A stretch of DNA of 12,902 nt, taken from the NCBI GenBank assembly GCA_020847355.1, contig JADLCG010000203.1:1-12902 (forward strand), in the 5' to 3' direction. Position 1 is the first letter of the stretch. Each line of letters starts with the position of its first letter. The DNA comes from Anaerolineales bacterium. GTDB lineage: Bacteria > Chloroflexota > Anaerolineae > Anaerolineales > Villigracilaceae. This document shows positions 1 through 7,548 of this stretch, piece after piece. The notes under the pieces are model-generated. The model was not told the DNA's origin, searched no databases, and worked only from the letters and a program-made list of their open reading frames with translations. The position numbers and the translations under genes were made by a program.

Positions 1-57
1 GCTTAACTGCAACTTGCTTCTGTTTCAAAAAGCAGATTCTCCCGCTTCTTTTTCCAC

Positions 58-86
58 TTGACCCGCGCCCTATATCGCTCTACAAT
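58..86 (+). promoter_or_regulatory. Sigma70-type promoter of the glyA-gcvT fusion gene
   Basis: A -35 box TTGACC (58-63) and a -10 box TACAAT (81-86) are separated by exactly 17 bases, close to the housekeeping consensus. Transcription should begin near 92-94, leaving a leader of about 30 bases before the start codon. That leader is too short for a glycine riboswitch. The rest of bases 1-57 shows nothing I can assign. Confidence 0.72.
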
Positions 87-123
87 TCACAAATAAAAAT
101 AAATCACCCTTGGAGAATGCTCA

Positions 124-3100
124 ATGCCTGATTATTTGTTTCGCGGCTCGCTCGAAAAACTAGACCCGGAAGTTTATCAACTGACGCAACTGGAAGCCGA
201 ACGACAATATCGTAAGCTGATTTTGATTGCCTCCGAATCTTCAGCGCCGTTGGCTGTGCGTGAGACGTTATCTTCCGCTTTTCAGAATATTTATGCTGAA
301 GGCTATCCCGATGAAGATACGCGCCAAATGGACGACGCTCAAATTTTAGATTATCCGGCGCGTTTGGCAAATTACCGCCGCAATAGCGACCCGCGTTATT
401 ACAAAGGCGTGGAATATGCGGACACGGTCGAAGCGCTGGCGCGCCGCCGCGCCGCTGAGACCTTTGCCGCAAATGGCGTCTCTGCCGATCAAATTTATGT
501 TAATGTGCAGGGGTTATCCGGCGGACCGGCGAATAATGCGGTTTATCACGCGCTAATCGAGTTGGGCAGTACCGTGATGGGGTTAAACCTCCTGCACGGC
601 GGGCATCTCTCGCATGGGTCTTCCGTCAACCGTTCTGGCAAATGGTATAAAGCGGTGCATTACACGATTGACCAAAACGAAAAAATTGACTACGAAGCCG
701 TGCGCGCTTTGGCATTGGAACATAAACCTAAGTTGATGATCGCCGGTTATTCTTCCTACTCATGGATGCCGGATTGGAAAAAGTTTAGAGAGATCGCCGA
801 TGAGATTGGCGCGTATTTTCTCGCGGATATTTCGCACATCGGCGGGTTGGTGGCGGCGGGCGTTGTGCCTTCGCCAATTGGTTATGCCCATGTGGTGATG
901 TCCACTACGCATAAAAGCATAGATGGTCCTCGCGGCGCAGTGATTCTCACCACCTATTCAGACCTTGCTAAGAAGATTGATAAAGCCGTCTTCCCCGGCG
1001 AACAAGGGGGGCCGCACGTGAATGTTTTTGCCGGACTCGCTTTAACTTTCAAATTGACTCAAACCAAGCAGTTCAAACAATTACAAGCGCAAACCTTGAA
1101 AAATGCCAAAGCCATGGCGGACCAATTTGAAAAACGCGGCTTGCGCGTGCCGTTTGGCGGTACGAACACACATTTGGTCAACGTGGATTGCACCAGCATC
1201 ATTGGCGCGGATGGCACAAAATTGAGCGGCGATCAGGCTTCGCGCATTTTGGATTTGGTCGGCGTGGTGGTCAATCGCAATACGATCCCCGGCGATAAAA
1301 GCGCAATGGATCCCAGCGGAATCCGCTTGGGCACGCCGTGGATCACGCAACGCGGCTTTGACGAAAAGAAAACGCGCGAATTGGCGAACATCATGGCGGA
1401 CGTTTTACTCGCCTGCGCGCCGCATTCAGTAGATACGGTGCGTAAGGGCCGTCAGCGCCGCGCCAAAATTGATTTCAATGTTTTAAACGAAGCTAAACTC
1501 AAAATCCGCAAATTGACTCAAGCGGCGGGCATAGATTACAAACCGACCAAGCATGGCTACCCTCACTTTTACTATCTGGACGATAAATCCACGAGCGGGG
1601 TTTATGAACTTAGCGGAGAGCGCGTGCGCCAAATGCTGGATTATGCAGTTTCATCAGATTTATCTGCGTTGAAAAAAGGCAAAACCCAAGCGACTGAAAT
1701 TTCAACGCCGCAGGGCAAGATTAAAGGCGTGTTGAAGAATGTGGATGGATCAACCTATCAATTGGCTGTGCCGTTGAAAAACGCAAATGCGGTGGCTACT
1801 TGGCTGAGAGATTTATCAGACGGCTACACATCCTTCAATTTGAACGGCGAAAAGGATTTCTCAACGCAAAGAATGCCTGGCCCGTTTGTCGTTCAGGAAA
1901 TTAAGGCAAAGCTCGCCGAGCCGAAAGAGAAAACCGTCAGCGTGGTAAAACCCTTTTATATCGGGAGCAATGCCGAGGTCAAGAAAGAAGCGCTGCCGCC
2001 TTTCCAATGGAACGAGCCTGCGGAAGGCGAACTCAAAAAGACAGCGCTGAATCAAACGCATCGTGAACTTGGCGGCAGGCTGGTCCCATTTGCCGGTTGG
2101 GAAATGCCGGTGGTGTACACATCCATCTACGAAGAGCATCTTGCCGTGCGCCAAGCGGCGGGGTTGTTTGACGTCAGTCACATGGGCGTTTATGATTTGC
2201 GCGGCGCGGATGCGGCTTCTTTCCTCGATTCGGTTTGCGGCAATGATTGCGGCGGACTTTTGCCCGGCGAAAGTTTGTACACGCATTTTCTCACGCCGAC
2301 TGCGGAAGTGTTGGATGACGCCTTGGTTTATCGGCGCGGCTGGGATAATTTTCTCGTGGTGGTGAACGCCTCCAATGATGATAAGGTGCGAACGTGGTGG
2401 GAGAGCGTGCGCGATGGAAAAGTGGCAGTGGATGAAGCTAGACCGTTTGCGCGCGTTTATGGCTATGATGTAAATATCCGCAACTTACGGGACCCGAAAG
2501 CTGGTTCGGCGATGCGAGTTGATCTTGCGCTTCAGGGACCAAAAAGCCGCGAGATTTTATTTGCCTTGGGCGCAGACGAACGGGCGCGCGCTAAAATTAT
2601 GAAATTGAAACGCACTGAATTATGCGATGCGACAATTGGCGGTTTTGACTTGATCGTTTCGCGCACTGGTTATACCGGCGAGAAGATGGCGTTTGAATTG
2701 TTCGTTCACCCGGAACGCGCCGTTGATTTTTGGAATGCGCTTCTCAAAACTGGCGAAGCCTTTGGCGTGAAGCCGATTGGTTTAGGCGCAAGAGATTCTT
2801 TGCGGACGGAAGCCGGACTGCCGTTGTATGGGCATGAAATGGGGCTTGGCTCCGCTCGGTTTGGCGGACGCGATCTAGGCGTTGCCGAAGGCGGGTTCGG
2901 CTCGTATGTGAAAACTTACAAACCGTGGTTTGTTGGGCGCGAGGCTTTTGTTGCCCGCGAAAAAGAACGCAAAGGCGTGGTAGTGCGCTTCCGCTTTGAC
3001 GATCAGCGCGTGCGCCCGGCGCACAGCGGCGATCCGGTAATGAATGCCAATGGCGAGCGAATCGGTTTTGTCACTTCTTGCGCGATTGACAGCGAACGCT

Positions 3101-3231
3101 TCTTGACTGGTCAGGCTTTTGTGAATTTGGAATATGCTAAAGAAGGCGTGACGCTGGGCATTCATCAAGGCGGCGTGCTGGATCGTCCGGCGAGTTTGGC
3201 AAAAGTGGTCAGCCGGTTTGCGAAGTTATAG
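124..3231 (+). CDS. Bifunctional serine hydroxymethyltransferase / glycine cleavage T protein (aminomethyltransferase) fusion
   Basis: Fusion of two folate one-carbon enzymes, likely cytoplasmic. Residues 1 to about 450-480 are a PLP-dependent serine hydroxymethyltransferase (serine + THF to glycine + methylene-THF). It keeps Ser37, Glu59, the GGHLSHG ring-stacking His161, Asp235 and His238, the Schiff-base Lys264 in STTHKS, and the carboxylate-binding Arg401 in GIRLGTP. Compared with the E. coli enzyme it has about 25-30 extra residues after YAEGYP (about 62-90). Residues about 639-1035 are GcvT: FAGWEMP, GLFDVSHMG, the LDD acid pair 731-732 at the catalytic Asp position, GYTGE (849-853) and GLGARDSLR (886-894). 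A linker of about 160 residues, which I cannot assign, separates them. GGAGA at 112-116 lies 7 bases before the ATG. The promoter and terminator suggest a monocistronic unit; the P, H and L proteins are not in the window. Confidence 0.95.
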   Translation: MPDYLFRGSLEKLDPEVYQLTQLEAERQYRKLILIASESSAPLAVRETLSSAFQNIYAEGYPDEDTRQMDDAQILDYPARLANYRRNSDPRYYKGVEYADTVEALARRRAAETFAANGVSADQIYVNVQGLSGGPANNAVYHALIELGSTVMGLNLLHGGHLSHGSSVNRSGKWYKAVHYTIDQNEKIDYEAVRALALEHKPKLMIAGYSSYSWMPDWKKFREIADEIGAYFLADISHIGGLVAAGVVPSPIGYAHVVMSTTHKSIDGPRGAVILTTYSDLAKKIDKAVFPGEQGGPHVNVFAGLALTFKLTQTKQFKQLQAQTLKNAKAMADQFEKRGLRVPFGGTNTHLVNVDCTSIIGADGTKLSGDQASRILDLVGVVVNRNTIPGDKSAMDPSGIRLGTPWITQRGFDEKKTRELANIMADVLLACAPHSVDTVRKGRQRRAKIDFNVLNEAKLKIRKLTQAAGIDYKPTKHGYPHFYYLDDKSTSGVYELSGERVRQMLDYAVSSDLSALKKGKTQATEISTPQGKIKGVLKNVDGSTYQLAVPLKNANAVATWLRDLSDGYTSFNLNGEKDFSTQRMPGPFVVQEIKAKLAEPKEKTVSVVKPFYIGSNAEVKKEALPPFQWNEPAEGELKKTALNQTHRELGGRLVPFAGWEMPVVYTSIYEEHLAVRQAAGLFDVSHMGVYDLRGADAASFLDSVCGNDCGGLLPGESLYTHFLTPTAEVLDDALVYRRGWDNFLVVVNASNDDKVRTWWESVRDGKVAVDEARPFARVYGYDVNIRNLRDPKAGSAMRVDLALQGPKSREILFALGADERARAKIMKLKRTELCDATIGGFDLIVSRTGYTGEKMAFELFVHPERAVDFWNALLKTGEAFGVKPIGLGARDSLRTEAGLPLYGHEMGLGSARFGGRDLGVAEGGFGSYVKTYKPWFVGREAFVAREKERKGVVVRFRFDDQRVRPAHSGDPVMNANGERIGFVTSCAIDSERFLTGQAFVNLEYAKEGVTLGIHQGGVLDRPASLAKVVSRFAKL

Positions 3232-3282
3232 GAACGGATTGTGAAACGGGAAAGCAGATTTTAGAACGAATGAACGGATAGG

Positions 3283-3320
3283 ATAAACTATCCAGCGGAT
3301 CGGCTGGATAGTTTATTTTT
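3283..3320 (+). terminator. Rho-independent terminator after the glyA-gcvT fusion
   Basis: A stem of 13 perfect pairs (3283-3295 with 3304-3316, core AAACTATCCAG / CTGGATAGTTT) closes a short loop in which C3296 can also pair with G3303. The right arm runs into TTTATTTTT, giving the U-rich tail. It sits about 50 bases past the fusion-gene stop and should separate that gene from the small ORF that follows. Confidence 0.85.
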
Positions 3321-3368
3321 GGAGAAGCGCGGATGGGTTTTCTGGAGTATGATTTTGTTCGATAAATT

Positions 3369-3653
3369 ATGAAACGCTCGCCAACATTTAATCAAATTCA
3401 GCCGGATCAAGCGATAGCGATTTGTTCGCGCGAACAAGCCGCACAACTTGTGGAATACGATCATTATCGCGTGAATGTTCTGGGCCGCGAAGGTGTGTTA
3501 TTAACCGGCACATGGTCATTGGCAGAGGCGAGTGCGCCGCCATTTATCTTGACTGTAATCTTTCGCTCTGCGGGTCAATCTCCGCTTGCGCCTGAGCAGG
3601 TTCAAAAGCTTGTGAATGAATTGAAATTTCAGGTTCGCGGTCAGGCGCGCTAA
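3369..3653 (+). CDS. Hypothetical protein, 94 aa
   Basis: I do not recognise this family. The product is soluble-looking, with no signal peptide or membrane segment. It begins with a polar stretch (residues 1-25), followed by a predicted alpha/beta region (YRVNVLGREGVLLTG, then FILTVIFRS) and a final amphipathic helix (PEQVQKLVNELKFQV), compatible with a small single-domain fold. The ATG at 3369 has no Shine-Dalgarno at normal spacing; the nearest GGAG (3344-3347) is about 21 bases away. The gene lies between a strong terminator and the winged-helix gene, so it must have its own promoter or depend on readthrough. Composition matches the neighbouring host-like genes, which supports it being real, but the start is uncertain. 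Confidence 0.6.
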   Translation: MKRSPTFNQIQPDQAIAICSREQAAQLVEYDHYRVNVLGREGVLLTGTWSLAEASAPPFILTVIFRSAGQSPLAPEQVQKLVNELKFQVRGQAR

Positions 3654-3710
3654 TTGGGCGTTAAAATAAAGGCGCGCAACCTAAAAATATAAAGGCAAAA
3701 TTAAATCGGC

Positions 3711-4754
3711 ATGGCTTCTGTGATCTCAGCCCATAAAAAACTGAAGAAAAAAAATATTCCTAAACTCGAAGCGCATGTTTACGCGGAAACTTCGTTAAGT
3801 ACGCTGATTCTTGTTTCGATCTATTTTTTGCGTAAACATGGAATCCCCGCCCTTGCGGAAGAGATCACTGCGGCTGGTTTTCGATTATTTCCGCAAAGCT
3901 TTGCGCTGAAGAATTATCCGCGCTGGCCCGATTCGGCTTTGGCTCTGCGGCGCATTGCGGATTGTCGTGAGAAAGGCTATCTGAAAGGAAATGCGGCGGA
4001 TGGCTTTGAGTTGAAATTCAAAGCGCAAAAATTGGCAGAGCGGACTGCGCTGGCGTTGGGCGTCATCAAGCCGGCGAAGGCGAAGATAAAGCGCAAGCCT
4101 AAAGTTCAGCCTGTGCAAAGTAAAAAACCTTTGCCGCAAAAGAATATAGAAAAAGCGGCGAAGGAGAAAGCCGTACATAAACCAATTGCCAAGTCAAGCG
4201 CGCCAAAAAAGGCGAGTGCGCGGATGGCAATCGCGGCGAAGCCGATTAGCGTCAAGAAAGCTAAAGCGCGATTGACGCTTCAGCCTGAGGCGGCAACCAA
4301 GCCAAAACTGCCCAAGGCGAGACGAAAAATTCAAAAGCCGGAACCCGCTCAAATGGCGCTACCGCTTCCAGTTAAGCGAGCGGCGCCGGAGCCTAAGAAT
4401 GAGATTGCGCCTCCGGCGGTAATTGTCAAACAGAAAAAAAACGCGCCGTTGGCTTCCAAAGCGGAGCGCGCTAAAGCGGAGAAAATTGTGCGCGTTGTGG
4501 AAAGATCGGACGCTTATCGGCATTTCCGCCAGCATGGGGCGCGGACGAAGTTGAATGAATTTGATTTCCGCAATATGTTGTTGGCGACGATGGAATCGAC
4601 GCCGGAGACTTTGACGCGCAATTTGAAATTGTTCAAAGATTCAGCGGCTTTGCAACAACATCAGGAGTTGATTGCTTTCCTTGATTTTTGCGAAGCGCAG
4701 TTTGCCAATTTGCTCAAACCGGCGCCGAAGCGACCTGTGAAGCGCAAGGCGTAA
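3711..4754 (+). CDS. Winged-helix-like protein with long basic Lys/Ala/Pro tail, partner of the GHKL ATPase
   Basis: Three regions are visible in 347 residues. Residues about 25-115 look like a winged-helix domain: a hydrophobic helix (LILVSIYFLRKHG), a second helix (LAEEITAAGFRLFP), the motif NYPRWPDS, a recognition-like helix (ALRRIADCREKGYL) and a hairpin ending in FKAQKLAE. Residues about 116-250 are a low-complexity Lys/Ala/Pro/Arg linker resembling a histone H1 or bacterial histone-like tail. Residues about 250-345 form a charged, mostly helical C-terminal domain. The sequence suggests DNA binding, but no catalytic motif is seen. The stop lies 33 bases before the GHKL ATPase gene in the same direction, so the two are probably co-transcribed. 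No good Shine-Dalgarno precedes the ATG. The exact family and function are not known to me. Confidence 0.8.
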   Translation: MASVISAHKKLKKKNIPKLEAHVYAETSLSTLILVSIYFLRKHGIPALAEEITAAGFRLFPQSFALKNYPRWPDSALALRRIADCREKGYLKGNAADGFELKFKAQKLAERTALALGVIKPAKAKIKRKPKVQPVQSKKPLPQKNIEKAAKEKAVHKPIAKSSAPKKASARMAIAAKPISVKKAKARLTLQPEAATKPKLPKARRKIQKPEPAQMALPLPVKRAAPEPKNEIAPPAVIVKQKKNAPLASKAERAKAEKIVRVVERSDAYRHFRQHGARTKLNEFDFRNMLLATMESTPETLTRNLKLFKDSAALQQHQELIAFLDFCEAQFANLLKPAPKRPVKRKA

Positions 4755-4787
4755 TTTTAGAATGATTGGAATGGAAGGGATTGTCTT

Positions 4788-6656
4788 GTGAGTAGTCGAA
4801 AGTTACAGTATGCGGATCGCGTAGCTCTGCAACAAGCGGATCAGGCGATTCGGAAAGATGTTTTTCGCGCATTAGTGGAAGTGATTACCAATTGTAATGA
4901 CAGCTATTCGCGCTTGGAACAAGCCGGCTGGCTGGTGGGCGGCGAGATTATTATTGAAGTGCAGAGAAAACATAAGAATTCCGTGATTCGCGTGCGCGAT
5001 CATGCCGAAGGAATGAACGACGCGCGCATGGATAAGGTGGTCGGCACGTATGGCGAAGCGACCAGCGGCATTAAGGAAGATCAGCATGTGCGCGGGATGT
5101 GGGGGCGCGGGCTGAAGGACGCGATCTTTGGTTTGGGGCATGGGTCTGTGCGCTCTTTCAAAGGCGGTAATTTATACGCTTGCGCGTTATTGATCAAGAA
5201 CGGCATTCCGACTTTTAATTTAGAGAAGCCGGTTAAAGCGAATGTTGAACTGCGTAAGCAATACGGCATTCTCGAAGGCAATGGCACGATTTTAGAAATT
5301 GTGCTTTCGCGCAACGATGTGAAGATGCCGCAATTTGATAATTTCCGCAATTATTTGCAAAGGCATTTTGAACTGCGCCCGATTATGAGCAACCCCAAGC
5401 GTAAAATAATTTTGCGCGAATTGGCGGCAGATGGGCAAATGCGTCAGGAGCATACGCTTAGCTATAAGTCGCCGAGGGGCGAAAAAGTCTTGAGCGAAAG
5501 AATCAAAGTGCCGGGTTTTCCCGCTTATGTGAAGTTGGAAGTCTTTCGTTCCGGCATTCAATTATCCACCCGCGGCGAAGAAGGCGATTATGCCGATGGC
5601 GGCTTGTTGGTGGTGAGTAAGGCGACGGTTATTTCATTGACCATGCTCAAATATGAGAATGATCCGTATGCCGCTTATTTTTACGGGTCTATGCAATGCG
5701 ATTATTTGCACGATCTGTTGAAAAATGACGAACCCGTGCTAACTGCCACGCGCGACGGCATTAATTGGACGCACCCTTTTGCGAAAGCGTTAAAACTTGC
5801 CGTAGAAGAAAAACTTGAGCCGCTAATTCAGAAAGAGCGCCGCCAAGCTTTACGCGAAGAAAAAACCAAACTGGATAAACAACTGCGCCAGAAGATTCAA
5901 AAAGCCTTACATGAATTGAATAACATCGCCTTGAACGAACTGACCAACCCGCGCGAGAAGCGTAAAATCCGCTTGCCGGATTCGGGGATTGTTTTTTTCC
6001 CTGAACGCGCTTACGTGCAAACCGGCAGAACGCTAACGATGCTTTTACGCGCCAGAATTTTGGGAAAAAGCAAAGAGGATCGAACCGTTCGCATTTCTTC
6101 AAATAATGCGGAAGTGATCGTATTAACTCCGCAAGTTGTTTTGCAACCACATAAGCACGACCCCGCAGTAGGGGAGGCGCGCGTGCGTTTGGAGGGGCGG
6201 CAAGTGGGCGGCGAAGCGACCGTCACCGCCGCGCTGGCGAATTTACACGCGCAGGCTTTGGTGCAGGTCCATTCTAAAAAAGACGTTTTGCCAGAACTGC
6301 CAGCCAAAAGTAAAAACGCTTTATTCAACGATATTAACTTCGACGAACGCATGGATTCGCGTCAGCGCGTTTATTTTGACCGCGTGAATTCAAATATCGT
6401 CATCGCCACTGGCGCGCCTTCGGTAAAATTATATTTGGATGAAAATAACCGCCTCGATACCACCGTGCAAGGTCAGGTCTTGCTGGCGGAGCTGATCACT
6501 GAAGCGGTTTGCCGCGAAATCGCCCGTGAAGGCGTAGAGAAAGGTCGCTTCCTAGTGCTGGAAGGCTCAGAAGCGGATGCGATTCAAAATCACTTCATCC
6601 GTTTGCAAAATCGTTACGCCCATCTCATTCACGAATATATTGTGACTAAAGAATAG
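4788..6656 (+). CDS. GHKL-fold (HSP90/MutL/MORC-type) ATPase with Ig-like domain
   Basis: The N-terminus (about 1-200) carries the Bergerat ATP site: N box Glu31-x3-Asn35-x2-Asp38, G1 box Asp71-x3-Gly75 (DHAEGM) and G2 loop GMWGRGLKDA (103-112). It therefore looks catalytically intact. The segment about 200-340 resembles the transducer region of such ATPases and ends in TATRDGIN. A coiled, charged helix follows (about 335-390). Residues about 397-497 look like an Ig-like beta domain (the repeated V-x-V pattern ending VRLEGRQVGGEATVTAAL). Residues about 510-622 form a C-terminal alpha/beta domain. There is no histidine-kinase phosphoacceptor domain or receiver, so a two-component kinase is unlikely. 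The start is GTG, with GGAAGGGA (4773-4780) 7 bases upstream. MORC/MutL-like GHKL ATPases of this general kind occur in restriction-associated loci; a role in DNA metabolism or defence is inferred. Confidence 0.85.
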   Translation: MSSRKLQYADRVALQQADQAIRKDVFRALVEVITNCNDSYSRLEQAGWLVGGEIIIEVQRKHKNSVIRVRDHAEGMNDARMDKVVGTYGEATSGIKEDQHVRGMWGRGLKDAIFGLGHGSVRSFKGGNLYACALLIKNGIPTFNLEKPVKANVELRKQYGILEGNGTILEIVLSRNDVKMPQFDNFRNYLQRHFELRPIMSNPKRKIILRELAADGQMRQEHTLSYKSPRGEKVLSERIKVPGFPAYVKLEVFRSGIQLSTRGEEGDYADGGLLVVSKATVISLTMLKYENDPYAAYFYGSMQCDYLHDLLKNDEPVLTATRDGINWTHPFAKALKLAVEEKLEPLIQKERRQALREEKTKLDKQLRQKIQKALHELNNIALNELTNPREKRKIRLPDSGIVFFPERAYVQTGRTLTMLLRARILGKSKEDRTVRISSNNAEVIVLTPQVVLQPHKHDPAVGEARVRLEGRQVGGEATVTAALANLHAQALVQVHSKKDVLPELPAKSKNALFNDINFDERMDSRQRVYFDRVNSNIVIATGAPSVKLYLDENNRLDTTVQGQVLLAELITEAVCREIAREGVEKGRFLVLEGSEADAIQNHFIRLQNRYAHLIHEYIVTKE

Positions 6657-6665
6657 GAGGCAGAT

Positions 6666-7070
6666 ATGGCGAGCAAGCAAGTTCAACTTTCATGGACGCC
6701 CGCAGAGAGCTTCGTCTTGAAAGATAAAGACGACTTGCAAATTTTGATGAAGAAGCCCAAAGGCGTGAGCGCTTCGGATTTATTGCCCATGTCTTTGATC
6801 GGTTGCTCTTCTCACGATGTCGTTGAAATTTTGAAGAAGCAGAAACAAAATTTGCTTCAACTTAAAGTGACGGCTGAAGCCACGCAAGACGACGACCCGC
6901 CGTGGAAATTTCGCGCGATCCGCATTCATTATCAAGCCATCGGTTCAGGCTTGAGCCTCGAAAAATTAGAAAAAGCCATTCAATTGAGCAAAGACAAATA
7001 TTGCTCGGTTTATGCCACGCTCAAAGACGCGGTTGAAATCACCCACACGTTTGAAATCCGCGAAGCCTAG
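6666..7070 (+). CDS. OsmC/Ohr-family protein
   Basis: A 134-residue protein with the OsmC-family layout: an N-terminal beta region, LLPMSLIGCSSHDVVEIL with the first cysteine (Cys47) on the central helix, a short beta strand pair (about 66-92), then an amphipathic helix (LEKLEKAIQLSKDKYC) bearing the second cysteine (Cys113), and a final strand. The family comprises thiol-dependent peroxidases that reduce organic hydroperoxides, plus many members of unknown substrate; this one is nearer the YhfA-like general OsmC group than classical Ohr. The AGGAGG Shine-Dalgarno (6655-6660) overlaps the TAG stop of the GHKL ATPase and sits 5 bases before the ATG, so translation is probably coupled to the upstream gene. 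Whether it works with the ATPase or is merely its operon neighbour cannot be told. Confidence 0.85.
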   Translation: MASKQVQLSWTPAESFVLKDKDDLQILMKKPKGVSASDLLPMSLIGCSSHDVVEILKKQKQNLLQLKVTAEATQDDDPPWKFRAIRIHYQAIGSGLSLEKLEKAIQLSKDKYCSVYATLKDAVEITHTFEIREA

Positions 7071-7133
7071 CGCTTCACAACCTTGCGCCGCATAAAACGT
7101 ATGTCCTTTGTTTGAACTAAAAAGGAAGGCGTC

Positions 7134-7514
7134 ATGCACAGACATCATTTTAGACACAGACCAAAACGCTTGCGCGGATTTTTCCCCGGCTTCTTTTGGA
7201 TTTTCATCATGTTGATGATTTTCTCCAAAGGGAATTGGTGGCCCGCCTTTTTGATCATACTGGGAATCTGGTTCTTCTTTAGCGCGATCTTTCGCGAGGA
7301 TAAACAACCGCCGCTTGCCCCGCCCGAACCTGCCGCTCCCATTCAGCAGAAGCCTACGCCTCAGCCGGTTTCCGTTGAGCCGCGCAGAGAAGCGGGCGAC
7401 TTGCCCACAAATTGCCCCAAATGCGGCGGACCTGTCCGCGCCTATGAAGTGAAATGGACAGGCGCGCAAAACGCCGCTTGCGCGTATTGCGGAGCGAATT
7501 TGAAATCAAAGTGA
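7134..7514 (+). CDS. Two-TM membrane protein with C-terminal zinc ribbon
   Basis: A 126-residue protein in three parts. A basic His/Arg-rich N-terminus precedes two hydrophobic segments (about 15-31 and 35-53) joined by a short GNWW turn. The positive N-terminus and the downstream RED/K-rich edge suggest both ends face the cytoplasm. Residues about 58-85 are a Pro/Ala/Gln-rich flexible linker. The C-terminus is a four-cysteine zinc ribbon: CPKC (Cys94, Cys97) and CAYC (Cys116, Cys119), each followed by Gly. The specific function is not recognised; such membrane-anchored ribbons are often adaptor or sensor proteins. AAGGAAGG (7122-7129) precedes the ATG by 4 bases. It lies 63 bases after the OsmC gene, so membership of the same transcript is possible but not shown. 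Confidence 0.8.
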   Translation: MHRHHFRHRPKRLRGFFPGFFWIFIMLMIFSKGNWWPAFLIILGIWFFFSAIFREDKQPPLAPPEPAAPIQQKPTPQPVSVEPRREAGDLPTNCPKCGGPVRAYEVKWTGAQNAACAYCGANLKSK

Positions 7515-7536
7515 CAACCAAAAGTTAAGCCTGTTG

Positions 7537-7542
7537 TAAAAT
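7537..7542 (+). promoter_or_regulatory. Candidate -10 box for a leaderless transcript
   Basis: TAAAAT occupies exactly -12 to -7 relative to the A of the ATG at 7549, the spacing expected if transcription begins at the start codon. No Shine-Dalgarno lies before this ATG, which fits leaderless translation. A -35-like GTGACA (7511-7516) lies 20 bases upstream, longer than usual, so the promoter call rests mainly on the -10 element. Confidence 0.4.
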
Positions 7543-7548
7543 TCAAGC

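Noticed and set aside
124..3231. Leu131 replacing the His of the PHSGSQAN motif in the SHMT domain, considered as a lost catalytic residue
   Set aside because: That position is Tyr in the human enzyme; the ring-stacking His is the one in GGHLSHG, which is present as His161.
3349..3372. Seven-codon ORF whose TGA overlaps the ATG of the 94-aa gene, resembling a coupled leader peptide
   Set aside because: Its only GGAG is one base from the ATG, too close for ribosome binding, and no attenuator structure follows it.
4788..6656. Two-component sensor kinase reading of the GHKL protein
   Set aside because: No dimerisation/phosphoacceptor His domain, receiver or sensor membrane segment; the architecture fits MutL/MORC/HSP90-type ATPases better.
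7062..7076. Small inverted repeat GAAGC/GCTTC across the OsmC stop codon
   Set aside because: Only 5 bp of stem and no T-run, too weak to call a terminator.
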